Below are positions 54,699-64,000 of a stretch of DNA of 64,000 nucleotides, piece after piece. The notes under the pieces were generated by a model. It saw nothing but the letters and a program-made list of their open reading frames with translations. It was not told the origin of the DNA and made no database searches. The stretch lies in NCBI GenBank assembly GCA_913774955.1, contig CAJYKV010000015.1, positions 372,001-436,000 of the forward strand. Reading direction: 5' to 3'. A program made the translations under genes and the position numbers. How positions within the stretch are numbered: the first letter of the stretch is position 1; each line of letters opens with the position of its first letter. The stretch comes from an uncultured Acidovorax sp. (lineage in GTDB: Bacteria > Pseudomonadota > Gammaproteobacteria > Burkholderiales > Burkholderiaceae_C).

Positions 54699-57392
54699 AT
54701 GCAAGACAAATACACCCCTGCCGAGGTCGAGCGCGCCGCGCACAGCCACTGGACCGCCCGCGATGCCTACCGCGTGACCGAAGACGCGGGCAAGAAGAAG
54801 TTCTATGCCTGCTCCATGCTGCCGTACCCCAGCGGCAAGCTGCACATGGGCCACGTGCGCAACTACACGATCAACGACATGCTCACGCGCTACCTGCGCA
54901 TGAACGGCCAGAACGTGCTGATGCCCATGGGCTGGGATGCCTTCGGCCTGCCGGCCGAGAACGCGGCGCTGAAGAACGGCGTGCCGCCCGCGCAGTGGAC
55001 CTACGACAACATCGCCTACATGAAGAAGCAGATGCAGGCGATGGGGCTGGCCATCGACTGGTCGCGCGAGGTCGCCACCTGCGACCCGGACTACTACCGC
55101 TGGAACCAGTGGCTGTTCCTCAAGATGCTCGAGAAGGGCATCGCCTACCGCAAGACCCAGGTCGTGAACTGGGACCCGGTGGACCAGACCGTGCTCGCCA
55201 ACGAGCAGGTCATCGACGGCCGCGGCTGGCGCACCGGCGCGCCCGTGGAAAAGCGCGAGATCCCCGGCTACTACCTGAAGATCACCGACTACGCGCAGGA
55301 GTTGCTCGACCACGTGCAGGTGGGCAACCCGAACGCCACGCTCACCGGCTGGCCCGACAAGGTGCGGCTGATGCAGGAGAACTGGATCGGCAAGAGCGAG
55401 GGCGTGCGCTTCGCCTTCACGCACGGCATCCGCGGCGACGACGGCCTGCTGATCGGCGACGGCCGCATGTACGTCTTCACGACGCGCGCCGACACCATCA
55501 TGGGCGTCACCTTCTGCGCCGTGGCGCCCGAGCATCCGCTGGCCGTCCATGCCGCGCGCTCCAACCCCGAGCTGGCCGCCTTCATCGAAGAGTGCAAGAC
55601 CGGCGGCACCACCGAGGCCGAACTGGCCACGCAGGAGAAGAAGGGCGTGCGCACGGGCCTGACCGTCACGCACCCGATCACCGAAGAGCCCGTCGAAGTC
55701 TGGGTGGGCAACTACGTGCTCATGGGCTACGGCGACGGCGCCGTCATGGGCGTGCCCGCGCACGACGAGCGCGATTTCGCCTTCGCGCTCAAGTACGGCA
55801 TCGAGATCAAGCAGGTCGTGCTCGTCGACGGCGAGACCTTCGACTACCACCGCTGGCAGGACTGGTACGGCGACAAGCAGAACGGCGTCACCATCAACTC
55901 CGACAGCTTCAGCGGCCTGTCCCACCTGGAGGCCGTCTCGGCCGTGGCGCATGCGCTGCAGGAAAAGGGCCTGGGCGAGAAGAAGACCACCTGGCGCCTG
56001 CGCGACTGGGGCGTCTCGCGCCAGCGCTACTGGGGCACGCCGATCCCGATCATCCACTGCGACGAGCACGGCGCGGTGCCGGTCCCCGAAAAGGACCTGC
56101 CCGTGGTGCTGCCGCAGGACTGCATCCCGGACGGCTCCGGCAACCCGCTGCACAAGCACGAGGGCTTCCATGCCGGCGTGAAGTGCCCCATCTGCGGCAA
56201 GGCCGCTCGGCGCGAGACCGACACCATGGACACGTTCGTGGATTCGTCGTGGTACTTCATGCGCTACTGCGACCCGAAGAACCCCGACGCCATGGTGGCC
56301 GGCGGCGCCGACTACTGGATGCCGATGGACCAGTACATCGGCGGCATCGAGCACGCGATCCTGCACCTGCTGTATGCGCGCTTCTGGACCAAGGTCATGC
56401 GCGACCTGGGCCTGGTGAAGGTGGACGAGCCCTTCACCAAGCTGCTCACGCAAGGCATGGTGCTCAACCACATCTATTCGCGGCGCACCGAGAAGGGCGG
56501 CAAGGAATACTTCTGGCCGCACGACGTCGAGCACGTCGTCGACGAGACCGGCAAGATCACCGGCGCGCGCCTCAAGAACGCCGTCGGGGACCTGCCCGTG
56601 GGCACGCCGATCGACTACGAGGGCGTGGGCACCATGTCCAAGTCCAAGAACAACGGCGTCGATCCCCAGGAGCTGATCGAGAAGTACGGCGCCGACACGG
56701 CCCGCCTCTACACCATGTTCACCGCGCCGCCCGAGGCCACGCTGGAGTGGAACGACGCCGCCGTGGAAGGCAGCTACCGCTTCCTGCGCCGCGTCTGGAA
56801 CTTCGGCGTGAAGCTCACGGGCATCGATGCCGCGGCCACCGAGGCCGCCATCCAGGGCGCCCAGAGCCTGCAGGACGTGCAGTTCGGCAAGGAGGCCAAG
56901 GCGCTGCGGCTGGAGATCCACACCGTGCTCAAGCAGGTGGACTACGACTACCAGCGCATGCAGTACAACACCGTGGTCTCCGGCGCGATGAAGATGCTCA
57001 ACGCGCTGGAGGACTTCAAGGCGGTGGATGCGCCCGGCGGCCTCGTCGCGCTGATCGAGGGCTTCGGCATCCTGCTGCGCGCGATCTACCCGGCCACGCC
57101 CCACATCGCCCACGGCCTCTGGAATTCGCTGGGCTATGCCGGCGCGCTCGGCGACCTGCTGGACGCGCCGTGGCCCCGGGTCGATGCCGCCGCGCTGGTG
57201 CAGGACGAGATCGAACTGATGCTGCAGATCAACGGCAAGCTGCGCGGCGCGATCCGCGTGCCGGCCGGCGCCGACAAGGCGGAGATCGAGCGCATCGCCC
57301 TCGCGAGCGAGGACTTCCACAAGCACGCCGCCGGCGCCGCGCCCAAGAAGGTCGTGGTCGTGCCGGGCCGGCTGGTGAACGTGGTCGTCTGA
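54699..57392 (+). CDS. leuS: Leucyl-tRNA synthetase
   Basis: The 897-residue class I synthetase has the HIGH motif as [12 protein letters not shown], the editing (CP1) domain, and KMSKS as [11 protein letters not shown] starting at Met646. Anticodon-binding and C-terminal domains ([16 protein letters not shown]) close it. A zinc-type CPICGK module is present near 490. Length is typical (860-900). lptE and holA follow closely, the standard leuS-lptE-holA string. Confidence 0.98.
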   Translation: MQDKYTPAEVERAAHSHWTARDAYRVTEDAGKKKFYACSMLPYPSGKLHMGHVRNYTINDMLTRYLRMNGQNVLMPMGWDAFGLPAENAALKNGVPPAQWTYDNIAYMKKQMQAMGLAIDWSREVATCDPDYYRWNQWLFLKMLEKGIAYRKTQVVNWDPVDQTVLANEQVIDGRGWRTGAPVEKREIPGYYLKITDYAQELLDHVQVGNPNATLTGWPDKVRLMQENWIGKSEGVRFAFTHGIRGDDGLLIGDGRMYVFTTRADTIMGVTFCAVAPEHPLAVHAARSNPELAAFIEECKTGGTTEAELATQEKKGVRTGLTVTHPITEEPVEVWVGNYVLMGYGDGAVMGVPAHDERDFAFALKYGIEIKQVVLVDGETFDYHRWQDWYGDKQNGVTINSDSFSGLSHLEAVSAVAHALQEKGLGEKKTTWRLRDWGVSRQRYWGTPIPIIHCDEHGAVPVPEKDLPVVLPQDCIPDGSGNPLHKHEGFHAGVKCPICGKAARRETDTMDTFVDSSWYFMRYCDPKNPDAMVAGGADYWMPMDQYIGGIEHAILHLLYARFWTKVMRDLGLVKVDEPFTKLLTQGMVLNHIYSRRTEKGGKEYFWPHDVEHVVDETGKITGARLKNAVGDLPVGTPIDYEGVGTMSKSKNNGVDPQELIEKYGADTARLYTMFTAPPEATLEWNDAAVEGSYRFLRRVWNFGVKLTGIDAAATEAAIQGAQSLQDVQFGKEAKALRLEIHTVLKQVDYDYQRMQYNTVVSGAMKMLNALEDFKAVDAPGGLVALIEGFGILLRAIYPATPHIAHGLWNSLGYAGALGDLLDAPWPRVDAAALVQDEIELMLQINGKLRGAIRVPAGADKAEIERIALASEDFHKHAAGAAPKKVVVVPGRLVNVVV

Positions 57393-57451
57393 CCGCCCCG
57401 CCCGCCGCCACGCCGCCCGTTCCGTACCCACCGCACCCGAGAGCCCGCACC

Positions 57452-57970
57452 ATGCTGCAGCGCAAACGCTCGTTCCTGACCCTGCTGGCGGCAGCGCCGC
57501 TGGCCGCCGGCCTCACCGCCTGCGGCTTCCGCCTGCGCGGCGCGCCGGAGTTCCAGTTCCGCACCCTCTACATCCAGGCCGCGGGCGGCTCGCAGCTCGG
57601 GCGCGAACTCGAGCGCACGCTCAAGGGCGCGGGCGGCAACCTCACGGTGCTGCGCGATCCCGCCGACCTGCCCAAGGCCGAGGCGGTGTTCGAACTGCTG
57701 TCCGAGCAGCGCGAGCGCGTGGTGGTGGGCTACAACGCCTCCGGCCAGGTGCGCGAGCTGCAGCTGCGCCTGCGCATCCGCTTCCGGCTGCGCAACCAGC
57801 AGGGCGTGGAACTGATCCCGCCGACCGAGCTCCTGCAGCAGCGCGACGTGAGCTACAACGAAAGCATCGCCCTCGCCAAGGAGGCCGAAGAGGCGCTGCT
57901 CTACCGCAACATGCAGACCGACCTCGTGCAGCAACTGCTGCGCCGCCTGGCCGCGGCGCGCCCGCAGTGA
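57452..57970 (+). CDS. lptE: LPS assembly lipoprotein LptE
   Basis: The 172-residue outer-membrane lipoprotein (LTAC, Cys24) plugs the LptD barrel and helps place LPS on the cell surface. The family marks are CGFRLRG just after the lipid Cys, RTLYIQA, and a C-terminal LQQRDVSYNESIALAKEAEEALLYRNMQ helix. The position between leuS and holA confirms the call. The gene ends 37 bases before holA. Confidence 0.95.
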   Translation: MLQRKRSFLTLLAAAPLAAGLTACGFRLRGAPEFQFRTLYIQAAGGSQLGRELERTLKGAGGNLTVLRDPADLPKAEAVFELLSEQRERVVVGYNASGQVRELQLRLRIRFRLRNQQGVELIPPTELLQQRDVSYNESIALAKEAEEALLYRNMQTDLVQQLLRRLAAARPQ

Positions 57971-58007
57971 CGCTGCGCCACGGGGCCCGGGCGGACCAGG
58001 CGGTGCC

Positions 58008-59060
58008 ATGCAGGTCGCGCTGAACCAGTTGGCCGCGCACCTCCAGAAGGGGGTGCGCCCGCTCTACGTCCTGCACGGCGACGAGCCGCTGCTGCAGCAG
58101 GAGGCCGCCGACGCGGTGCGGGCCGCCGCGCGCGCCGAGGGCTACACCGAGCGCAGCAGCCACACCGTCGCCGGCGCGCACTTCGACTGGAGCGCGGTGC
58201 TCGCCGCTGGCGGGTCGCTCTCGCTCTTCGCCGACAAGCAGATCGTGGAGATCCGCATCCCCTCCGGCAAGCCCGGCAAGGACGGCGGCGCCGCGCTGCA
58301 GCAGATCGCCGCCGCGGCGGCCGGCAACGACAGCACGCTGACGCTCGTCCTGCTGCCGCGCCTGGACAAGGCCACCCGGACCGGCGCCTGGTTCTCGGCG
58401 CTCGACCGCGACGGCGTGAGCGTGCAGATCGACCCCGTCGAGCGCGGCGCACTGCCGCAATGGATCGCCCAGCGCCTCGCGGCCCAGGGCCAGCGCGTGG
58501 CCTCGGGCGAGGAGGGGCAGCGCACGCTGCAGTTCTTCGCCGACCGCGTGGAAGGCAACCTGCTGGCCGCCCACCAGGAAATCCAGAAACTCGCGCTGCT
58601 GCACCCGCCCGGAGAACTCTCCTGGAGCCAGGTCGAGGCCGCCGTGCTCAACGTGGCGCGCTACGACGTGTTCAAGCTCTCCGAGGCGGTGCTCTCCGGC
58701 CAGGTGGCGCGCATGCAGCGCATGCTCGACGGCCTGCAGGCCGAGGGCGAGGCCGAGGTGCTCGTGCACTGGACGCTGGCCGAAGACATCCGCTCCCTCA
58801 AGCGCGTGAAGGACGCCGTCAACGCCGGCAAGCCGCTGCCCATGGCCCTGCGCGAGAACCGCGTCTGGGGTCCGAAGGAGCGCCTGTTCGAGCGCATCGT
58901 CCCGCGGTTCTCCGATGCCGCCGCCTCCCGGCTGCTGCAGTCCGCGCATGCCGTGGACGGCATCGTCAAGGGCCTCAAGGTGCCGGACTGGCCCTCGAAC
59001 GGCTGGCAGGCGCTGCACCGGCTCGCATTGCAGCTCTGCAAAGCCTGTGCTGGGACGTGA
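58008..59060 (+). CDS. holA: DNA polymerase III subunit delta
   Basis: The 350-residue clamp-loader subunit opens the beta clamp. It begins MQVALNQLAAHLQKGVRPLYVLHGDEPLL, followed by an AAA+-like fold without Walker A, the RTGAWFSALDRDGVSVQ region, a FADRVEGNLLAAHQEIQKLAL helix and a collar domain. Length equals E. coli HolA (343). The stop is followed directly by the dispersed hairpin element. Confidence 0.95.
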   Translation: MQVALNQLAAHLQKGVRPLYVLHGDEPLLQQEAADAVRAAARAEGYTERSSHTVAGAHFDWSAVLAAGGSLSLFADKQIVEIRIPSGKPGKDGGAALQQIAAAAAGNDSTLTLVLLPRLDKATRTGAWFSALDRDGVSVQIDPVERGALPQWIAQRLAAQGQRVASGEEGQRTLQFFADRVEGNLLAAHQEIQKLALLHPPGELSWSQVEAAVLNVARYDVFKLSEAVLSGQVARMQRMLDGLQAEGEAEVLVHWTLAEDIRSLKRVKDAVNAGKPLPMALRENRVWGPKERLFERIVPRFSDAAASRLLQSAHAVDGIVKGLKVPDWPSNGWQALHRLALQLCKACAGT

Positions 59061-59061
59061 A

Positions 59062-59165
59062 CACCCCCTGAGTCGCCTGCGGCGCCTTCCCCCTGGAAGG
59101 GGGACGACGCCAGCAGCCCGGCAAAGCCGGTTCTGCGGCGTCCGCTGGTGTGGCCTGCTCCGCGG
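59062..59165 (+). repeat. Dispersed intergenic hairpin element, copy B (after holA)
   Basis: This 104-base element begins 3 bases after the holA stop with CCCCCTGAG. It has a CGCC/GGCG hairpin, a TTCCCCC/GGGGGA hairpin and a long hairpin (59106-59142) closed by GACGCC/GGCGTC. Compared with copy A at 34227-34319, the inner stem GTGG/CCAC has become GCAG/CTGC: both strands changed together at two positions, which keeps the pairing. Orientation relative to the upstream stop is the same in both copies. Confidence 0.85.
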
Positions 59166-59230
59166 CCATCGGACGGGTGGCGCCGTCGGCGGCTTGCAGG
59201 CCTTGGTTTTTGCTCTACGACCGGCGCAGG

Positions 59231-59536
59231 TCAGCCTGCCATGGCGCCGATCTGGCCCCGTGCCTTGTCCACCCAGGTCTGCAGGCTGTCGATCAGCCCC
59301 CCCTGGCTGAACGAGCAGCTTTCCTCCGAGAACAGCGCCGAGGATTCGAGCCGGTCCAGCACGTCCGCCAGCACCTGGGCATAGCGCGGCGGCAGCGCCT
59401 GCAGCAGGGCCGCCTGTGCGCGCGCCAGTTCGCTGAAGGCGTGCGGCGCCAGGCGCGCGGCGCGCAGATCGGCCAGGGCCGTGGCGAGCGCCGTCAACTG
59501 GTCTGCAGGCGATGAGGGAGTCGGTGTCGTCGTCAT
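59231..59536 (-). CDS. Small hypothetical protein between holA and proA
   Basis: The 101-residue protein is mostly helical (DQLTALATALADLRAARL, ELARAQAALLQALPPRY, ADVLDRLESSALF) with a Cys in EESCSFSQGGL near the end. I recognise no domain or motif. Support comes from an ATG with a family-like Thr/Pro leader, a compact size, and a location between convergent holA and divergent proA that is not explained by another gene; long open frames continuing upstream on this strand are antisense artefacts. Probably a lineage-specific cytosolic protein. Confidence 0.62.
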   Translation of the reverse strand: MTTTPTPSSPADQLTALATALADLRAARLAPHAFSELARAQAALLQALPPRYAQVLADVLDRLESSALFSEESCSFSQGGLIDSLQTWVDKARGQIGAMAG

Positions 59537-59626
59537 GGCGCGCGAGGGTAGCAAAACCGGCGCGCAGGACCCGGCGGGGAAACCCGCCCCGGGCGGGTGC
59601 CGCGGCGATGCGTCAAAATCACGCCC

Positions 59627-60907
59627 ATGAACGCGCAGCACATCGCCGAAACCCTCCATGCCCTCGGTTCCCAGGCCAAGGCCGCCTCCGCACTGATGGC
59701 CCGGGCGCCGGCCGCCGTCAAGAACCGCGCGCTGCTCGCGCTGGCCCGCCGCCTGCGCGAAAGCACCGAGGCGCTGCAGGCCGACAACGCCCGCGATCTC
59801 GACCGTGCCCGCGCCGCCGGCCTCGCCGAGCCCATGGTGGACCGGCTCAAGCTCACCCCCAAGGTGCTGGACACCTGCGCGCTCGGCTGCGAGCAGCTCG
59901 CCGCCATGGGCGACGTGATCGGCGAGATCTCCGGCATGCGACAGCAGCCCAGCGGCATCCGCGTGGGCCAGATGCGCGTGCCGATCGGCGTCTTCGGCAT
60001 GATCTACGAGAGCCGCCCGAACGTGACCATCGAAGCCGCCAGCCTCAGCATCAAGAGCGGCAACGCCTGCATCCTGCGCGGCGGCTCCGAGGCGATCGAC
60101 TCCAACCGCGCGCTGGCCCGCATCGTCCAGGAGGCGCTCGAGGAAGCCGGCCTGCCGGCCGACGCCGTGCAGCTCGTGCAGACCACCGACCGCGAGGCCG
60201 TGGGCCACCTCATCGCCATGCCGCAGTACGTGGACGTCGTCATCCCGCGCGGCGGCAAGGGCCTCATCGAGCGCATCAGCCGCGAGGCCAAGGTGCCCGT
60301 CATCAAGCACCTGGACGGCAACTGCCACACCTACGTCGACGATCCCTGCGACGTCGCCATGGCCGTGAAGGTGGCCGACAACGCCAAAACCCAGAAATAC
60401 AGCCCCTGCAACGCGAGCGAGGGCCTGCTCGTCGCGCGCGGCGTGGCCGCCGAATTCCTGCCGCAGATCGGTGTCGTATATGCCGCCAAGGGCGTCGAGA
60501 TGCGCGGCTGCCCCGAGGCGCTGGCCCTGCTGGCCGACGTGCCCGGCGCGCTGCTGGTGCCCGCCACCGAGCAGGACTGGTCCGAGGAATACCTCGCGCC
60601 GGTCATCAGCATCAAGGTGGTGGACGGCCTCGATGAAGCCATCGCCCACATCAACCGCTACGGCAGCCACCACACCGACGCGATCCTCACGCGCGACCAC
60701 ATGCACGCCCAGCGCTTCCTGCGCGAGGTGGATTCGGCCAGCGTGATGGTGAATGCCAGCACGCGCTTCGCCGACGGCTTCGAATACGGCCTCGGCGCCG
60801 AAATCGGCATCAGCACCGACAAGTTCCACGCCCGCGGTCCCGTGGGCATCGAAGGCCTCACCTCGCTCAAGTGGGTGGTGCTCGGCGACGGCGACATCCG
60901 CGGCTGA
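59627..60907 (+). CDS. proA: Gamma-glutamyl phosphate reductase
   Basis: The 426-residue aldehyde-dehydrogenase-fold enzyme reduces gamma-glutamyl phosphate to the semialdehyde in proline synthesis. [20 protein letters not shown], the ILRGGSEA block, [11 protein letters not shown] and the active-site [11 protein letters not shown] with Cys261 are intact; the end is [16 protein letters not shown]. The ATG at 59627 fits the family. proB is not in the window. trkA follows after 60 bases. Confidence 0.97.
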   Translation: MNAQHIAETLHALGSQAKAASALMARAPAAVKNRALLALARRLRESTEALQADNARDLDRARAAGLAEPMVDRLKLTPKVLDTCALGCEQLAAMGDVIGEISGMRQQPSGIRVGQMRVPIGVFGMIYESRPNVTIEAASLSIKSGNACILRGGSEAIDSNRALARIVQEALEEAGLPADAVQLVQTTDREAVGHLIAMPQYVDVVIPRGGKGLIERISREAKVPVIKHLDGNCHTYVDDPCDVAMAVKVADNAKTQKYSPCNASEGLLVARGVAAEFLPQIGVVYAAKGVEMRGCPEALALLADVPGALLVPATEQDWSEEYLAPVISIKVVDGLDEAIAHINRYGSHHTDAILTRDHMHAQRFLREVDSASVMVNASTRFADGFEYGLGAEIGISTDKFHARGPVGIEGLTSLKWVVLGDGDIRG

Positions 60908-60967
60908 GCCCCTGCCGGCCGCGCAGTCGCCCGGTCGGCGTCCCGATCCCTCCATCGTTCCCTCCGC

Positions 60968-62446
60968 ATGAAGATCATCATCCTGGGCGCGGGCCGCGTG
61001 GGCGAGAGCGTGGCCGACAGCCTCGTCTCCGAGAAGAACGACATCACCGTCATCGACACCGATGCGCGCCGGCTGCGCGATCTGGAGTCGCGCTTCGACC
61101 TGCGCGGCGTCGTGGGCAGCGGCATCGATCCCGAAGTGCTGGCCGAGGCCGGCGCCGCCGACACCGACCTGCTCATCGCCTGCGCCGCGCTCGACGAGAC
61201 GAACCTCGTCTGCTGCAAGATCGCGCAGCTGCTCTTCAACATCCCCACGCGCATCGCCCGCGTGCGCTCCTCCGGCTTCGATACCGGCGATGGCCGCGGC
61301 CGCTCGCTGCTCGGCAAGGAAGGCTTCGCGGTCGACCGCGTCATCTGCCCCGAGGAATCGCTCACGCGCTACATCGGCAAGCTCGTGCAATACCCCGAGG
61401 CCCTGCAGGTGCGCGAATTCGCGGGCGGCCGTGCCTGCCTCGCCTCGGTCCGCGCGCGCGGCGGCGCCCCGGTGGTGGGCATGCGCATCGCCGACATGCG
61501 CGCCAGCGCGCCCCAGGTCGCCATGCGCGTGGTGGCCATCTACCGGCGCTTCCCCGAAGAGCCCGACCGCTTCATCGCCTGCGACGGCGCCACGCGCATC
61601 GAGGCGGGCGACGAAGTCTTCGTGCTCGCCGCCCGCGACCAGATCCCGGGGGTGCTCGCGGCGCTGCACCAGCGCGGCGGCCTTCCGCAGCACCCCGTGC
61701 GCCGCATCATGATCGCGGGCGGCGGCCGCGTGGGCCTGCGGCTCGCGCGCCAACTGGCGGAGCAGGGCGGCTTCCACATCAAGATCCTCGAATCGGACGC
61801 CGACCGCTGCACGGAGCTGGCCTCGGTGCTGCCCGCGGACGTGCTCGTGCTGCACGGCGACGCCACCGACGAAGACCTGCTCGGCGACGAATGCATCGAG
61901 GAGGTGGACCTGTTCCTCGCCATCACCGACGACGACGAGGACAACATCATGGCCTGCCTGCTCGCCAAGCGCATGGGCGCGAGCCGTGTGCTCTCGCTCA
62001 TCAACCGCCGCTCCTATGCCGACCTGATGCACGGCACCCAGATCGACATCGCGCTCTCGCCCGCGCAGGCCATGCTGGGCGAACTGCTCGCCTACGTGCG
62101 CCGCGGCGACGTGCAGGCCGTCCACAGCCTGCGCCGGGGCGTGGCCGAAGCGCTGGAGATCGTCGCGCGCGGCGACCGCAAGAGCTCGCGCGTGGTCGGC
62201 CGCCGCGTGAGCGAGATCCACCTGCCGCACGACGTGCACATGGGCCTGATCGTGCGCGGCCTCGCCGACCGCGCCATGGCCGATGCGGGCGAGGGCGCCT
62301 CGGTGCCCGCCGGCGAGCCCGAGGTCATCATCCCGCAGAGCCATACGGTGATCGAGAGCGGCGACCACGTCGTCTTCTTCCTGCCGCACAAGCGGCTGGT
62401 GCGCGAGGTCGAGAAGGCCTTCCGCGTGAGCGCCACCTTCTTCTGA
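60968..62446 (+). CDS. trkA: Trk system potassium uptake protein TrkA
   Basis: The 492-residue cytosolic gating ring has two repeats, each an NAD-binding RCK_N domain (IIILGAGRVGESVADSL at the start and IMIAGGGRVGLRLARQL near 250) followed by a small RCK_C domain. The second RCK_C holds an unusual insert (ADAGEGASVPAGEPE), which accounts for the extra 35 residues over E. coli TrkA. It gates the channel TrkH, encoded 12 bases downstream. PtsN, known to bind TrkA in E. coli, is also in the window. Confidence 0.95.
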   Translation: MKIIILGAGRVGESVADSLVSEKNDITVIDTDARRLRDLESRFDLRGVVGSGIDPEVLAEAGAADTDLLIACAALDETNLVCCKIAQLLFNIPTRIARVRSSGFDTGDGRGRSLLGKEGFAVDRVICPEESLTRYIGKLVQYPEALQVREFAGGRACLASVRARGGAPVVGMRIADMRASAPQVAMRVVAIYRRFPEEPDRFIACDGATRIEAGDEVFVLAARDQIPGVLAALHQRGGLPQHPVRRIMIAGGGRVGLRLARQLAEQGGFHIKILESDADRCTELASVLPADVLVLHGDATDEDLLGDECIEEVDLFLAITDDDEDNIMACLLAKRMGASRVLSLINRRSYADLMHGTQIDIALSPAQAMLGELLAYVRRGDVQAVHSLRRGVAEALEIVARGDRKSSRVVGRRVSEIHLPHDVHMGLIVRGLADRAMADAGEGASVPAGEPEVIIPQSHTVIESGDHVVFFLPHKRLVREVEKAFRVSATFF

Positions 62447-62458
62447 CCCGGGCCGCGC

Positions 62459-63955
62459 ATGTCCGTGTCCTCCGCCATCTCCGAAGCCGTGCCCGACCTG
62501 CTGCCGGTGCTGCGCGTGTTCGGGGCGCTGCTGGCCATGTTCTCGTTCGCCCTCGGCGTGCCGCTCGCCGCCTCCATCTGGGCCGCCGAGGGCCTGTGGC
62601 CGGTCTATGCGGGCAGCCTCGTGCTCACGCTCGCGTGCGGTGCCGGCCTGTGGTCCGGCCTCCGGCACCATGCCCGCGAACTGCAGCCCCGCCACGGCGT
62701 CATGCTGGTGTCGCTCGTCTGGCTGGTGATGCCCTTTTTCGCCTCGCTGCCGCTCATGCTGGCACTGCACGCGGTGGGGCGGCCGACCGGGTTCACGCAC
62801 GCCTACTTCGAGGCGGTCTCCGGGCTCACCACCACCGGTGCCACGGTGCTCGCCGGGCTCGACACGCTCCCGCTGTCGGTCAACCTCTGGCGCACCTTCA
62901 TGCAGTGGATCGGCGGCATGGGCATCCTGATCCTGGCCGTCGCCGTGCTGCCGCTGCTCGGCGTGGGCGGCAGCCAGCTCTTCAAGGCCGAGGCCGCCGG
63001 CCCCGTCAAGGACACCAAGCTCACTCCGCGCATGACGCAGACGGCCAAGGGCCTCTGGGGCGTCTACGCCGTCTTCTCCCTCGCCTGCGCGCTCGCGTTC
63101 TGGGCCGGCGGCATGTCGGTGCCCGACGCGCTCATGCACATGTTCACCACGGTGAGCCTGGGCGGCCTCTCCTCCTACGACGCGAGCTTCGGCCACTTCC
63201 GGTCCCCGCTGCTGGAGGCGATCGCCATCGTCTTCATGGTGCTTGCCAGCTGCAATTTCGCCCTCTACTTCGTCGCGCTGCGCAAGGGCCACTGGCGCAC
63301 CTGCTGGCGCGACCCGGAACTGCGCGCCACCGTCTGCACCCTGCTCGGCAGCGGCCTCTTCGTGTCGCTGCTGCTCTGGGCCAAGGGCGTCTACGGCCCG
63401 CTGGACGCGCTGCGCCACGGCCTCTTCCACACCGTCTCCGTCGCCACCACCACGGGCTTCGCCACCACCGACTACCTCGGCTGGCCGGTGTTCGCTCCCG
63501 TCTTCCTGCTGATGCTCTCGGGCGTCGCCACCAGCGCGGGCTCCACGGGCGGCGGCATCAAGATGGTGCGCGTGCTCATCCTGCTGCAGCAGGCGCGCCG
63601 CGAGATGACGCGGCTCGTGCATCCCCGCGCGGTGCAGCCCGTGCGCCTGGGCGCGGCTGTGGTCGAGAACCGGATGATCTTCGCCGTGCTCGCCTACATG
63701 CTGGTCTACGGCGCCACCGTCACCGTGCTCAGCATGGTGCTGCTGCTCACCGACCTCGATGTCGTCACCGCCTTCAGCGCCGTGATCGCCAGCGTCCACT
63801 GCACCGGCCCGGGGCTCGGCCTGATCGGTCCGGCCGCCAACTACGCGGTGCTCACCGATTTCCAGCTCTGGGTCTGCACGCTCGCCATGCTGCTCGGCCG
63901 CCTGGAAATCCTCAGCTTCATGGCGCTGCTCACGCCCGCCTTCTGGCGCCGCTGA
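62459..63955 (+). CDS. trkH: Trk potassium uptake channel subunit TrkH
   Basis: The 498-residue inner-membrane protein has 10-12 hydrophobic helices and four pore loops, each recognisable by a TTTG- or CTGPG-like selectivity segment: SGLTTTGATVL, TVSLGGLSSYD, TTTGFATTDY and HCTGPGLGLIG. The end GRLEILSFMALLTPAFWRR is the TrkH consensus. It forms the K+ path and is gated by TrkA from the gene just upstream. The remaining 45 bases to the window end hold nothing recognisable. Confidence 0.96.
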   Translation: MSVSSAISEAVPDLLPVLRVFGALLAMFSFALGVPLAASIWAAEGLWPVYAGSLVLTLACGAGLWSGLRHHARELQPRHGVMLVSLVWLVMPFFASLPLMLALHAVGRPTGFTHAYFEAVSGLTTTGATVLAGLDTLPLSVNLWRTFMQWIGGMGILILAVAVLPLLGVGGSQLFKAEAAGPVKDTKLTPRMTQTAKGLWGVYAVFSLACALAFWAGGMSVPDALMHMFTTVSLGGLSSYDASFGHFRSPLLEAIAIVFMVLASCNFALYFVALRKGHWRTCWRDPELRATVCTLLGSGLFVSLLLWAKGVYGPLDALRHGLFHTVSVATTTGFATTDYLGWPVFAPVFLLMLSGVATSAGSTGGGIKMVRVLILLQQARREMTRLVHPRAVQPVRLGAAVVENRMIFAVLAYMLVYGATVTVLSMVLLLTDLDVVTAFSAVIASVHCTGPGLGLIGPAANYAVLTDFQLWVCTLAMLLGRLEILSFMALLTPAFWRR

Positions 63956-64000
63956 CGGTCGGGCAGGGGGCCTGCCGTCCGGCCTTGCGAACCCGGCCCG

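Noticed and set aside
59231-63799. A 1522-codon open frame on the minus strand antisense to proA, trkA and trkH
   Set aside because: Stop-free antisense frames are expected at this GC content. The translation is repetitive His/Ala/Arg/Gly without domains; only its last 101 codons look like a real small gene.

Overview
The window looks like the chromosome of a high-GC betaproteobacterium of the Comamonadaceae, most likely an Acidovorax-type plant-associated species. This is inferred from uniformly high GC, Burkholderiales gene blocks (tsaB-rimI-UDG-like; fur/bamE-dapB-exbB-exbD-leuS-lptE-holA; hpf-ptsN-hprK), and a first gene whose core resembles the ChaC-type effector RipAY of plant-pathogenic Ralstonia. 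No rRNA, tRNA, IS element, prophage or CRISPR array was seen. Coding density is very high and no gap reaches 300 bases.

Layout. 28-3538: a ChaC-like candidate type III effector, a pirin and a SlyD-type isomerase. 3586-9168 (minus): a five-gene archaic (Csu-type) chaperone-usher pilus operon: two spore-coat-U subunits, chaperone, usher and two-domain tip protein. 9406-13769: a class I amidotransferase, an HPF-like protein, a radical SAM/DUF4130 DNA-repair pair under a LexA box, and a DUF924 protein. 13881-17869: two DUF4398 lipoproteins (one with OmpA domain), an M20 amidohydrolase and an orphan Bug-type binding protein. 17984-30379: central carbon metabolism (gap, tkt, pyk, fba) interleaved with speH, a sugar nucleotidyltransferase, pepP, two PAP2 phosphatases and a divergent two-component system. 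30540-39508: a lipoprotein, fadD, mtnN, corA, the UDG-like/rimI/tsaB operon and dacB. 39717-43368: an intact SGNH lipoprotein, an OmpW porin, a hotdog thioesterase and an SGNH paralogue that has lost its catalytic residues. 43465-48975: Sua5-type threonylcarbamoyl-AMP synthase and purK/purE/purC, with a thioredoxin-TPR gene and a YbaY-META lipoprotein gene inserted on the other strand. 49265-63955: hpf-ptsN-hprK, fur, bamE, dapB, exbBD, leuS, lptE, holA, a small hypothetical gene, proA and trkA-trkH.

Most genes are housekeeping. TsaB and the Sua5-type enzyme belong to the same tRNA t6A pathway. LptE and BamE serve outer-membrane biogenesis. The PAP2 pair beside a PmrAB-like system suggests envelope lipid remodelling.

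The most interesting signals are: (1) a perfect LexA box touching the GTG start of the radical SAM repair gene, whose protein ends in a beta-clamp-binding-like pentapeptide; (2) a roughly 100-nt intergenic element found twice, each time in the same orientation directly after a stop codon, with compensatory changes in one stem; (3) a corA leader with three mutually exclusive pairing segments; (4) a degenerate SGNH lipoprotein, a degenerate UDG-like protein and a sensor kinase with an eroded ATP-binding glycine box.
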